DNA of 29,106 nt from contig CAJUMV010000046.1 in assembly GCA_910587715.1 (NCBI GenBank), positions 1 through 29,106 of the forward strand. The letters are read 5' to 3'. The notes below the pieces were generated by a model. The model was not told where the DNA came from. It searched no databases and saw only the letters and a list, made by a program, of their open reading frames with translations. Within the stretch, counting starts at the first letter, position 1; every line of letters starts with the position of its first letter. Below are positions 14,745 through 23,492 of the stretch, piece after piece. The stretch comes from an uncultured Lachnospiraceae bacterium (GTDB lineage Bacteria; Bacillota; Clostridia; Lachnospirales; Lachnospiraceae). The position numbers and the translations under genes are program-made.

Positions 14745-16418
14745 ATGGGAGAACAGGGACTCTGGCATGACAGAGAAAGCTATATGAATCTGGTGATGGA
14801 TAAGTGGAACAGGCTGGCGGACGACACTTATATTTTTGTCCTGCATCCGGAGCAGAACAGTGCGTGGTTTTCCGATACGACGAGGTCGTATTTCGGCATC
14901 GAGGACGCCTATGCGCCGGATCACTATGAGGTGATGCGCCGTCTGATTCATCCCGACGATTTCTGGGAGTACGAGGAGGGAATTCCCGAGAGGCTGCGCG
15001 GGATCAATCTGGACAGAGAACTGTGTGTCCGAATGAAGGATGTGTCCGGGGAATATCACCTGTACAGTTTTCACACGGATATCGTGGCGGGAGATCAGGA
15101 TGTGGAAGACCATCTGATCGTTCTTTTGCACAATGAAAATGTACTGCCGAGAATTGACGCCCTGACGGACTTATATTCCCATGCGAGATTTGATGAGGAT
15201 GTTGAGTCGGTAATTCAAAAACAGCAGCCCTTTGCGGTTCTGATGATTAAACTGGAACGGTTTACGAATCTGAGTATCATATACGGCACGGACTTTACGA
15301 ACCAGCTCTTGAAGGAGACGGCGCTGCAGTTTATTTTTATGATGGATGAAAACAGCGCGGTGTACCGTTTGGACGGCCCGAAGTTCGGCTTTATCTTAAA
15401 GGGATGCGGTAGGGAGCAGCTGCTTGCCTTTGAGGAGAAGCTCCGAGAAAAGCTGGTGAAGGGCGTTGTGGTAAACAATCGGAAAATTACGCTGAAAATC
15501 TGTGCGGGTGCCATTCTGATCGAACAGCAGTATGACGGCAAAGCGGATTCCCTCACATCAAAGGCGGCTTACGCGCTGGGGCATTCGGAGACGGAGCATC
15601 AGAGCAGGCTGATTATTTTTAACGACGAGGTGCGCACGACTAAGAGTGTGGATCTGGAGCTGATGAAGGTGATTCACCAGTCGGTGCGGGAAGGCTGTTC
15701 GGGCTTCTATGTGGAGTACCAGCCGATTGTGGTTTCCGGGACAGGCCGTATCGTTGGGGCGGAGGCGCTTGTGAGATGGCGCAGAGAGCCTTACGGAACC
15801 GTGCCGCCCGGTATGTTTATCGAATGGATGGAGACAGACCCCGCCATGTATGAACTGGGCAATTATGTGCTGCAGACGGCGCTGCGGGAGACAGGAGGGC
15901 TTCTTTCGATTCTGCCGGAATTTGTGGTAAATGTCAATGTGTCGGCAAGGCAGATGGAGCGGGAGGGATTTCGTTCGGAGGTGCTGCATATTTTGGAGCA
16001 GACCCGGTTTCCGGCAAGCCATCTGTGTCTGGAACTGACAGAGCGGTGTCGGGATATGCCGCTTGACATGATAAAAAGGGAAGTGGAGTTTTTTCAGGGA
16101 TATGGCATCCGTATGGCGATGGATGATTACGGAACCGGGAGCGCTTCTTCCGGAATCGTGCTGTATGCACCGATGGATGAGATCAAGCTGGATATGAGCT
16201 TTATCCGGGGCATTACCGAGGACGCGAAAAAGCAGGCGATGGTTAAATCAATCGTGGAGTTTGCCAATAGCTGCGGCATGAGCACCTGTTTGGAGGGTGT
16301 GGAAACCGAAGAATTGCAAAATTATCTGCGGTTCTATCAGGCGACGTGGTTTCAGGGGTATTATTATTCGAGACCGGTTGAAATCGGGAAACTGCGGGAG
16401 TTAATGCAGGGATCATGA
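14745..16418 (+). CDS. PAS / degenerate GGDEF / EAL cyclic-di-GMP phosphodiesterase
   Basis: Probably hydrolyses c-di-GMP; cytosolic, 557 residues. A PAS-like sensor (about 20-135, with HPDDFWEYE) is followed by a GGDEF domain (about 136-295) whose active-site loop reads RLDGPKFGF, so cyclase activity is lost, and an EAL domain (about 305-550) that keeps its catalytic set: E340 in GAEALVRW, N397/N399, E430 and E433 in LELTER, D460/D461 in AMDDYGTG, K481 in IKLDMSFI, E517 in EGVE and Q537 in FQGYY. The start at 14745 has a short GGGGG about 6 bases upstream. Its stop codon overlaps the next start as ATGA, so it is translationally coupled to the hybrid sensor kinase. The degenerate GGDEF may act as a GTP sensor, as known in some relatives. 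Confidence 0.88.
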   Translation: MGEQGLWHDRESYMNLVMDKWNRLADDTYIFVLHPEQNSAWFSDTTRSYFGIEDAYAPDHYEVMRRLIHPDDFWEYEEGIPERLRGINLDRELCVRMKDVSGEYHLYSFHTDIVAGDQDVEDHLIVLLHNENVLPRIDALTDLYSHARFDEDVESVIQKQQPFAVLMIKLERFTNLSIIYGTDFTNQLLKETALQFIFMMDENSAVYRLDGPKFGFILKGCGREQLLAFEEKLREKLVKGVVVNNRKITLKICAGAILIEQQYDGKADSLTSKAAYALGHSETEHQSRLIIFNDEVRTTKSVDLELMKVIHQSVREGCSGFYVEYQPIVVSGTGRIVGAEALVRWRREPYGTVPPGMFIEWMETDPAMYELGNYVLQTALRETGGLLSILPEFVVNVNVSARQMEREGFRSEVLHILEQTRFPASHLCLELTERCRDMPLDMIKREVEFFQGYGIRMAMDDYGTGSASSGIVLYAPMDEIKLDMSFIRGITEDAKKQAMVKSIVEFANSCGMSTCLEGVETEELQNYLRFYQATWFQGYYYSRPVEIGKLRELMQGS

Positions 16419-19222
16419 ACAATAAATGCAGGAATCATAAATTATATCCATTTTTTGCGGGATTGCTTGTACTGGTGTGCGCCATGTGTTTTTGTATGCC
16501 GGTTTTCGCGAGTCCCCAAAAGGTCAAGGTGGCTTTTTTCCCGATGAACGGCTTCCATACCTATTCGGAAGCCGACGGCTACGGCGGCATGGATGTGGCG
16601 TATCTGGAAGCGCTTCGCGTGTATACCGGGTGGGATATCAGCTATGTGATGTGTGACAGCTGGAATGAGGCGCTGGAAAAGCTGGAGGCGAAAGAGGTGG
16701 ATCTGGTGGGATCGGCGCAGTATTCCGAGGAGCGGGCTGAGATCTTTGAGTTTGCTTCGCTCTCCAGCGGCTACACATACGGCTGTCTCTTTGTGGAGAA
16801 GGACAGCAGCATGGATTTTGAAGATTTTGACCGCATGAGGGATATGACTTTCGGCGTGGTGGAAAGCTATGTCCGCAAGCCTGAATTTTTCGAATATCTG
16901 GACAGAAACGGTATTGCCAGCCCACGGCTTAAGGAGTACGCCACGACGCAGGAGCTGCAGGCGGCGCTGGGGAGCGGGGAGATCGACGTGGCGGCGCATA
17001 CCCTGACGGAGGTGGAGGAGGGGCAGTGTCTCGTCGGCAAGTTTGCCTATGCGCCTTACTACTATATGACATGGAAGGGCAACGAACAGCTCATTGCCGA
17101 GCTGAACATAGGGATTGAGGAGCTTTATATGGACAATCCCACGCTGGAGCAGGAGCTGATCAGCACTTACTATGAGAACAGATGGGAGAATTTTGCGGCG
17201 GAGGAACAGCAGTATATCGATAGGGGCGTGCCGGTCAGAATCGGATTTTATCAGGACACGAAACCTCTCTCCTACATCAACGAGCAGGGAGAGTATGACG
17301 GCATCTATATCCAGATATTGAAGGCGATTGCCGCAAGAAGCGGAATAAAAATGGAGCTTTGCCCGCTGGACCGGGGCGATTACTGGAAGGAGCTTCTGGC
17401 GGCTGGGGAGATTGACTTTTATGTGGGCGCGAACAACATGCAGCTTGCGCGGGACGAGAACATCCGTCTGACCAGCTCTTTTATGCACTATAATGCCATT
17501 ATCATTTCAAAGAGCGACTACGTGCGCATGAATCAGGGCACGTCCCTTGTGCTGACAAACGGCCGTACTTACTGGGCGGACAGCATGAAACAGAACGGCA
17601 TCAACGGGACGGCTGTCTACTGTGACAGCGCGAAGGACTGCCTGGAGATGGTGAGAAAGGGCGACGCGGATATCACCATACTCAACACGATAGAGTACAA
17701 TTATCTATCCAAAAACGAGCGGTTTTCCGACTTGATAGAGTGGGACAATTACCGGTATCAGTCGGGCAGCACGCTGGCGGCAGCGAGGGATGTGGATCCG
17801 ATTCTCTTTGACGTGATCAATAAGTCCCTGCGGCTGATCTCGGAGGCGGAGAAGGAAGACATCATCAACCAGTACATGAATATTTCCTATACGGATTATA
17901 ATCTGACGGACTATCTGTATATGAACAAGGACGTGATCATGATCGCGGGCACGGTGCTTGTCCTGTTTGTCGTGTCTGCCCTCGTGGTGTCCCGTACAAG
18001 GCGGAAAGCATACCAGATTCTGGAACAGAAGAACGGGGAGCTGCAGATTGCCATTAAGGAGGCGGAGAAAGCCAATATGGCTAAGACGGAGTTTCTCTCG
18101 CACATGTCCCACGATATCCGGACGCCCATCAACGGCATTATGGGGATGCTAAATATCGCCGAAAAGAATCCGGACGACCCGGAAAAACAGCAGGACTGCC
18201 GACAGAAGATCAAAACTTCGGCGGAGCATCTGCTGTCGCTGATCAACGATGTGCTGGATATCAACAAACTGGAGAGCGGCAACGTGGAAATCAAGGAGGA
18301 AGTATTCTCTTTGCCGCAGCTTTTTACAAACTGCGCTACGATCGTGGGCGGGCAGGCGGCTTCCAAAAAGATTGAACTGACAACCGTCTTCGAGGAAAAT
18401 CAGTTTTCCCACACTGATTTTATCGGCAGCCCCCTGCACATCAAGCAGATTTTGATTAACATAGCGGGCAACGCCATCAAGTATAACAGACCTGACGGCA
18501 GCGTCCATATGAGCTGTGAGGAGATCTCCGAGGAGAATGGGATCGCGCAGATCCGCTTTGTCATTTCCGATACGGGCATCGGGATGAGCAAAGAGTATAT
18601 GGACCATATTTTTGAGCCGTTCACGCAGGAATCAAACGACATGAGCGCGCGCACCACCTATCAGGGTACGGGGCTTGGCATGACGATCACGAAAAAGCTG
18701 ATCGACAGTATGGGCGGCACCATCAAGATTGAGAGCGAGCAGGGGAAGGGCAGCGTGTTCACGGTTGTACTGCCTTTGGAGATCGCCGTGCGGCCGGAGG
18801 AGGAGACGGAGAACGCGACGCCTGCGCAGGTGGAGATTGCCGGGAAACACGCGCTTCTTGTGGAGGACAACGAGTTAAATCAGGAGATCGCCCAGTTTAT
18901 TCTGGAGGACTTCGGCCTGCAGGTGACCATTGCAAACAACGGGCAGGAGGCGGTGGAGCTTTTTGAGCAGGCGCAGCCGGGAACATATCAGATTATCTTT
19001 ATGGATGTGATGATGCCCGTGATGAACGGGTACGAGTCGGCGAAGGCGATACGCGCGCTGGACAGACCGGACGCGGCGAAGATTCCGATTATCACCATGA
19101 CGGCGAACGCCTTCGCGGAGGACGTGCAGGCGGCGAAGGATGCCGGGATGAACGAGCACATTGCGAAGCCGCTCGAGGCGGACATGATCGCGAGGGTGCT
19201 GTCTGAGTGGCTTGGAGAGTGA
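16415..19222 (+). CDS. Hybrid histidine kinase with two extracytoplasmic SBP-type sensor domains (BvgS/EvgS-like layout)
   Basis: Membrane signal-transduction kinase, 935 residues. An N-terminal signal/anchor segment (about 11-32) leads to two type 3 solute-binding domains in tandem (about 36-265 and 272-500), a membrane segment (507-526), a coiled linker, a HisKA domain with H566 in SHMSHDIRTP, an ATPase domain (NAIKYN, DTGIGM, GTGLGM at about 686, 719 and 751), and a receiver domain with phospho-acceptor D864 in IFMDVMMP. There is no HPt domain, unlike BvgS, so phosphate leaving the receiver needs a separate carrier or the receiver is a self-control module. The ATG overlaps the stop codon of the EAL gene. 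Tandem amino-acid-binding folds suggest a small polar ligand such as an amino acid. Confidence 0.92.
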   Translation: MNNKCRNHKLYPFFAGLLVLVCAMCFCMPVFASPQKVKVAFFPMNGFHTYSEADGYGGMDVAYLEALRVYTGWDISYVMCDSWNEALEKLEAKEVDLVGSAQYSEERAEIFEFASLSSGYTYGCLFVEKDSSMDFEDFDRMRDMTFGVVESYVRKPEFFEYLDRNGIASPRLKEYATTQELQAALGSGEIDVAAHTLTEVEEGQCLVGKFAYAPYYYMTWKGNEQLIAELNIGIEELYMDNPTLEQELISTYYENRWENFAAEEQQYIDRGVPVRIGFYQDTKPLSYINEQGEYDGIYIQILKAIAARSGIKMELCPLDRGDYWKELLAAGEIDFYVGANNMQLARDENIRLTSSFMHYNAIIISKSDYVRMNQGTSLVLTNGRTYWADSMKQNGINGTAVYCDSAKDCLEMVRKGDADITILNTIEYNYLSKNERFSDLIEWDNYRYQSGSTLAAARDVDPILFDVINKSLRLISEAEKEDIINQYMNISYTDYNLTDYLYMNKDVIMIAGTVLVLFVVSALVVSRTRRKAYQILEQKNGELQIAIKEAEKANMAKTEFLSHMSHDIRTPINGIMGMLNIAEKNPDDPEKQQDCRQKIKTSAEHLLSLINDVLDINKLESGNVEIKEEVFSLPQLFTNCATIVGGQAASKKIELTTVFEENQFSHTDFIGSPLHIKQILINIAGNAIKYNRPDGSVHMSCEEISEENGIAQIRFVISDTGIGMSKEYMDHIFEPFTQESNDMSARTTYQGTGLGMTITKKLIDSMGGTIKIESEQGKGSVFTVVLPLEIAVRPEEETENATPAQVEIAGKHALLVEDNELNQEIAQFILEDFGLQVTIANNGQEAVELFEQAQPGTYQIIFMDVMMPVMNGYESAKAIRALDRPDAAKIPIITMTANAFAEDVQAAKDAGMNEHIAKPLEADMIARVLSEWLGE

Positions 19223-19236
19223 GGGTTTTGTAAAAG

Positions 19237-19887
19237 ATGAAACATATTTTGCTGGCGGAGGATGATGCTTCGCTGTCGTCTACGCTTGTATATGCGCTGG
19301 AAAAAGAGGGGTATCGCACGACGCATTGCAAAAAGATTGCAGACGCACTGCGGGAGACAGCCACAGCTGATTTTGATCTCGCGATTCTTGATATGCAGCT
19401 TCCCGATGGTTCCGGCAGGGAAATCGCGTCTGCATTACAGTCCGCCGAAATTCCGATCTTGTATGTGACTGTCGTGGATGACGAGGACGAGATTGTGAAA
19501 TCCTTTGATGACGGTGCTGTCGATTATATCACCAAACCGTTTCGTATGCGGGAACTGTTGGCACGGATTAAGAGGGCGCTGCATGAAAAGGACAACAGCG
19601 AAATTTTAAAAATAGGAGAGGCGGTTATTGACATCGAGTCGGGGAAAGTCCGTATCAAAGATCGGGAAATCGGTCTGACGGCGTTGGAATACCGGCTCTT
19701 GCTTATATTTGCGCAAAATCAGTCCGTTCTTTTAAAGAGAGAACAGATTCTGGAGCGCATCTGGGACATAAGCGGCAACTTTGTGGAGGATAACACGCTG
19801 ACCGTATATGTGAAAAGACTGCGTGAAAAACTGGGGGATGCGGTTTCTATTACAACTGTCAGGGGGATCGGGTATCGTGTGGATTAA
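19237..19887 (+). CDS. OmpR/PhoB-type response regulator
   Basis: DNA-binding response regulator, 216 residues. The receiver has the acidic pocket AEDD (8-10), phospho-acceptor D52 in AILDMQLPDGSG and lysine in YITKPF. The winged-helix output domain (about 125-216) ends VKRLREKLGD-ISITTVRGIGYRVD-like, as in the OmpR class. It starts 14 bp after the hybrid kinase and its end overlaps the next kinase gene by 11 bp. The overlap marks the downstream kinase as its usual partner. Its target is probably the ABC operon at 20809, as in VncRS/BceRS-type modules. Confidence 0.9.
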   Translation: MKHILLAEDDASLSSTLVYALEKEGYRTTHCKKIADALRETATADFDLAILDMQLPDGSGREIASALQSAEIPILYVTVVDDEDEIVKSFDDGAVDYITKPFRMRELLARIKRALHEKDNSEILKIGEAVIDIESGKVRIKDREIGLTALEYRLLLIFAQNQSVLLKREQILERIWDISGNFVEDNTLTVYVKRLREKLGDAVSITTVRGIGYRVD

Positions 19888-20701
19888 CAAAAAAGAACTG
19901 CTATCGCTTTCCGAGGGAATCCGTGCGGCGCTGGACGGACAGCCCTTTGATCCGCGCGACAACAGGGAAGGCGTGCTCAGCATGTTAAAAAACGATATCT
20001 ATACGCTGACAAATGCAGGGCAGGAACAGAACAACGTATTGGAGCAGGAAAAGGAACATCTGGCGGCATATCTGTCCGACATATCCCATCAGTTAAAAAC
20101 GCCGATTTCTTCGATTCTCCTCATGACGGAGCTTATGACCGACGCGCCGGAAGAGAAAAAACAGGAGTTCCTTCTCGGTATCAAAAAGGAAGTCCGCCAT
20201 ATGGAGTGGCTTGTGACCGCGCTTCTAAAGATGGCAAAGCTGGATTCCGCCACTACGAATTTTCACACGCAGGAGATATTGGTCAGTCACTTGTTGAGAG
20301 AGGCGCTTAAGTCGTTGGATATCGTACTGGATATCAGAAACCAGACAGTACGTCTGGAACGTGACCTGTCCCTGTTCTGCGATCCAAAATGGACGGCGGA
20401 GGCGCTGATCAATCTCTTGAAAAACGCTTCGGAAGCTTCGGGGGAAAACAGTGAAATTCTGGTAGAATGCGGTCAAAATCCGCTCTATGACTGGATTGCG
20501 GTCACGGATGCGGGAGAAGGTCTTAAAGATAAGCAGATTGCCGGTCTGTTTCGTCGGTTTGAAGGTTCACAGAAGGAAAACGGTTATGGAATCGGGCTGC
20601 CCCTCGCGCTCTCTATCATGCGCGCGCAAAACGGGGATATCGAGGTGGCGCCGGGCGGGAACGGAGAGGGCGCCACATTTTTGATGAAATTTTATAAATA
20701 G
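19877..20701 (+). CDS. Soluble (TM-less) sensor histidine kinase, VncS/BceS-like core
   Basis: Partner kinase of the preceding regulator. From a GTG start at 19877 (AGGGGG at 19861-19866, 10 bases upstream) it has 274 residues: a short coiled linker, HisKA with His71 in SDISHQLKTPISSILLMTEL (split: SDISHQLKTP), and an ATPase domain with NLLKNASEAS, TDAGEGL and GYGIGLPLAL. No membrane segment or sensor domain is found, although relatives of this core carry one or two TM helices just before the position where this protein begins. An ATG at 19823, inside the regulator gene, would add 18 residues but still no membrane helix. The signal may come from the ABC transporter downstream or from another protein. 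Confidence 0.85.
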   Translation: MWINKKELLSLSEGIRAALDGQPFDPRDNREGVLSMLKNDIYTLTNAGQEQNNVLEQEKEHLAAYLSDISHQLKTPISSILLMTELMTDAPEEKKQEFLLGIKKEVRHMEWLVTALLKMAKLDSATTNFHTQEILVSHLLREALKSLDIVLDIRNQTVRLERDLSLFCDPKWTAEALINLLKNASEASGENSEILVECGQNPLYDWIAVTDAGEGLKDKQIAGLFRRFEGSQKENGYGIGLPLALSIMRAQNGDIEVAPGGNGEGATFLMKFYK

Positions 20702-20808
20702 TCACCGGGGAGTCACTTTTCTTATTTAAACTTAAGATAAACGACGGGACAGATTTTGATTTTCCATGTTGTTACTGTCGTAAAAGTAAGTAAGAAAAGA
20801 GGTAGCTT
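20702..20808 (+). promoter_or_regulatory. Probable response-regulator control region before the ABC exporter genes
   Basis: The 107-bp gap begins with a direct repeat GTCAC at 20701-20705 and 20712-20716, 11 bp apart (one helical turn, the usual OmpR half-site spacing). An imperfect inverted repeat TTATTTAA-AC-TTAAGATAA follows at 20722-20740. No clear terminator separates the kinase from the ABC genes and no convincing -35/-10 pair was found. Confidence 0.35.
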
Positions 20809-21492
20809 ATGGAAATTTTGGAAGTAAAGGGGCTGACAAAGATATATGGAAAAGGCGGCAGTCAGGTGACGGCTTTGGATCATGTCAGCTTTCAGGTCAA
20901 AAAGGGCGAGTTTGTCGCCATTGTGGGAGCGTCGGGCTCGGGGAAATCGACGCTTATGAATCTGATGGGCGGGATTGACCGCCCCACGTCGGGAGACGTC
21001 ATTGTTGACGGCAGGCATATTTTCGATATGGATGAGAGCGCGCTGGCGATTTTCAGGCGCAGAAATATCGGCATTGTCTATCAGTTCTATAATTTGATTC
21101 CCAATTTGACCGTGGATGAAAATATCATGCTTCCCTGTCTGCTGGATAACCGAAAGCCTGACGAGCGGAAACTGGAAAAAATTTTGAAGATGACAGGCTT
21201 GATGGAGCGAAGGGCGCATCTTCCGGGGGAACTCTCCGGCGGTCAGCAGCAGCGCGTTTCCGTGGGAAGGGCGCTCATCAACGATCCGGCGTTTCTTATG
21301 GCGGACGAGCCCACAGGGAATCTGGACAGCAGGGCGGGCAGGAAAATCATGGAACTGCTCACGGCGGCAAACCGCAGGGAAAACCAGACTCTGATTTTAA
21401 TCACCCACGACGAGAAGATTGCCCTGCAGGCGGACAGAATCCTCACCATCAGCGACGGACGAATCGTCAGAGATGAGGTGATGTGCGCATGA
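20809..21492 (+). CDS. ABC ATPase of MacB/BceA/LolD type
   Basis: Cytosolic ATPase subunit, 227 residues, for an FtsX-type permease. Walker A is GASGSGKSTL, the signature loop LSGGQQQRVSVGRAL, Walker B FLMADEPTGNLDS and the switch histidine is in LITHDE. VYQFYNLIPNLTVDENI is the family Q-loop text. AAGAGGT is 5 bases before the ATG. Its last codons overlap the permease start (ATGA at 21489-21492). The position after a VncRS-like pair suggests peptide-antibiotic sensing and removal or envelope stress defence; lipoprotein or toxin export is the alternative. Confidence 0.92.
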   Translation: MEILEVKGLTKIYGKGGSQVTALDHVSFQVKKGEFVAIVGASGSGKSTLMNLMGGIDRPTSGDVIVDGRHIFDMDESALAIFRRRNIGIVYQFYNLIPNLTVDENIMLPCLLDNRKPDERKLEKILKMTGLMERRAHLPGELSGGQQQRVSVGRALINDPAFLMADEPTGNLDSRAGRKIMELLTAANRRENQTLILITHDEKIALQADRILTISDGRIVRDEVMCA

Positions 21493-23480
21493 ATATTTTA
21501 TGCTCCTTTGCCTTGAGTCAGATTAAGAGAAAAAAGAGCCGGACAGCGATCACGGCTTCGGCAATAGCGCTGTCCGCGGCGCTTCTTACGGCAGTCGTCA
21601 ATTTTGTGGCAAGCGGCAATGCGATGCTTGCGGGTTTTCTTGGCGAGGACTACGGTTTGTATGGCGGCGCTTATTTGACGCTGCTGCTCGTTCCCGCCGT
21701 GTTTCTGGCGGCGCTGATCGCGGCGATGTCCGTCATCGTTATCTCCAACGCGTTCCGCATGAGCGCGAACGAGCGGATGGCGCAGTTTGGCACGTTAAAA
21801 TGTGTGGGTGCGACGAAGAACCAGATCTATAAAACGATCATGTATGAGTGCGCTCTGTTGTGCACTGTGGCGATACCTGTCGGCATTCTTTTGGGATATC
21901 TGCTCAGCTTTATTGGTATCCGGGTGACGAATCTTTATATGGATGAGCTGAACGTGCTGGTGCGTTCCATGATGAAGCGGATAACTTTAAACCTTTCCTT
22001 TGTGTTTTCACCGGTGGCGCTGATTGTTTCTGTTGTGATTTCTCTGGGAACGGTTCTCTTTGCAGCAATGCTTCCGGCACGGAGAGCAATGCGCATTTCC
22101 GCGTTGGACTGTTTGAGAAACGGCGGCGAGACGGATACGTCGGGATATAAGCGGACGAAAATTACGATAGATGCAGGTAAAAGAATCGAGTGCCGGATGG
22201 CGCGAAAAAACGTGTCGTCTTACCGCAGACGGATGCACTCGGCGGTGACGGCGTTTGCCATCAGCATTATGCTGTTTATCACGATGAGCGGCTTACAGGA
22301 AATTGCGGAGGGCATACAGAATTATATCTATGTGGATTACGGGTATGCCGTGATCGCGGATTATACGGCAAAGTTTAAAAATACCATCCATCCGGAAACT
22401 GGGCGCAGACAGCAGGTGTGCGCATACCCGATTGACGCCGGGACAGCGGAGGAGATTACGCGGCAGTTCAGGGAATTTGAGGAGACGGATGTTTATGGGA
22501 GCGGGCAGGACTATTCTACCTATGCCGCCCGCCTTGCCGCGCAGGATATCACGGAAGAGATGCGGCAGGTTTTGGCAAAAGGCTCCGGGGAGGAACAGCC
22601 GGAAATTATTTTGGATGTGGAACGGATCATTCTGGATGACAGGCATTACGCCGAGCTGTGCGCACAGGCTGGCGCCGCCTATGGCGGGGTGATACTGCTC
22701 AACGATTATAAATATAACGACAACGGAACAGAGCGGCATATTGCACCTCTGTCTGCGGCGGCCTCTGTGTTGGAATTGGAGAAGGCTGACGGCAGTTTGG
22801 AGGAGATTTCGATTGACGGTGTGCTGACTACGGCGGAAATTCCCGAATCATTGATGTACCCGAATACAAATCCAATCCGGCTCGTCGTCCCTGCCGAGGG
22901 AATGTCAGTACGCGGTTATAATTGGATGGCGAATCCGGAGGATGAGGAAGGATTTATGGCGTATGCAAGGGACGTACTGGAAAGCTATTTTCCGCAGTAC
23001 GGCATGGATTACGACGAGGCGGGGTATACCAGCAGGGTGTTCGGTGCGCAGGACTTTGCAAAGATCATGAATATCGCGATCATTCTTGCCGCTTTTTTCC
23101 TCTATGCCTTTGTGTTTCTGCTGGGGCTGATCGGCGTGTTGAATGTGATAAGCACCGTCAGCTTCCAGATCAAACTGCGGGCGAGGGAGCTTGCGGTTTT
23201 GCAGAGCGTGGGCATGACGTCCGGCTCGATCCGGAAGATGCTCAGTATAGAGAGCATTCTATGCGCGGGGAAAGCGCTGGTTGTCGGGCTGCCGTCCGGT
23301 ATGGGTATCGTTGCCGTTATGGCGCACTGTGTGAAGAAGCTGTTCCCGATTTCCTTCCATATGCCGTGGGCGGCGATTGCGATCACGATTGTGATCTCCC
23401 TTTTCGTCATGTGGGGCACCGTGCGGATTTCGGCGGGGGCACTCAAGAAGCAGAATATTATTGAGACGATCAGAGTTTGA
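21489..23480 (+). CDS. FtsX-type ABC permease with a large extracytoplasmic domain (BceB/MacB-like)
   Basis: Membrane partner of the ATPase, 663 residues. The first FtsX unit spans about residues 60-200 (ANERMAQFGTLKCVGATKNQ is the coupling helix). A second hydrophobic helix at about 255 leads to an external domain of about 250 residues (280-525), and a second FtsX unit closes the protein (about 530-660, with RARELAVLQSVGMTSGSIRK). This resembles the Bce/Vex type, in which the external domain sits in the second half, rather than MacB, in which it follows the first helix. ATG 21489 has GAGGTG 8 bases upstream; the in-frame GTG at 21483 overlaps that signal. It converges on the K+ channel gene with a 12-bp gap. 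Confidence 0.88.
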   Translation: MNILCSFALSQIKRKKSRTAITASAIALSAALLTAVVNFVASGNAMLAGFLGEDYGLYGGAYLTLLLVPAVFLAALIAAMSVIVISNAFRMSANERMAQFGTLKCVGATKNQIYKTIMYECALLCTVAIPVGILLGYLLSFIGIRVTNLYMDELNVLVRSMMKRITLNLSFVFSPVALIVSVVISLGTVLFAAMLPARRAMRISALDCLRNGGETDTSGYKRTKITIDAGKRIECRMARKNVSSYRRRMHSAVTAFAISIMLFITMSGLQEIAEGIQNYIYVDYGYAVIADYTAKFKNTIHPETGRRQQVCAYPIDAGTAEEITRQFREFEETDVYGSGQDYSTYAARLAAQDITEEMRQVLAKGSGEEQPEIILDVERIILDDRHYAELCAQAGAAYGGVILLNDYKYNDNGTERHIAPLSAAASVLELEKADGSLEEISIDGVLTTAEIPESLMYPNTNPIRLVVPAEGMSVRGYNWMANPEDEEGFMAYARDVLESYFPQYGMDYDEAGYTSRVFGAQDFAKIMNIAIILAAFFLYAFVFLLGLIGVLNVISTVSFQIKLRARELAVLQSVGMTSGSIRKMLSIESILCAGKALVVGLPSGMGIVAVMAHCVKKLFPISFHMPWAAIAITIVISLFVMWGTVRISAGALKKQNIIETIRV

Positions 23481-23492
23481 TAACCCGGCAGC

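Noticed and set aside
16442..17488. Minus strand open frame of 348 codons
   Set aside because: It is antisense to the sensor domains of the hybrid kinase, which are strongly supported; it has no motif and is low in typical codons.
16415..19887. A complete four-step phosphorelay ending in the OmpR regulator
   Set aside because: No HPt domain is found in the hybrid kinase or elsewhere in the window, and the regulator already has an overlapping kinase gene of its own.
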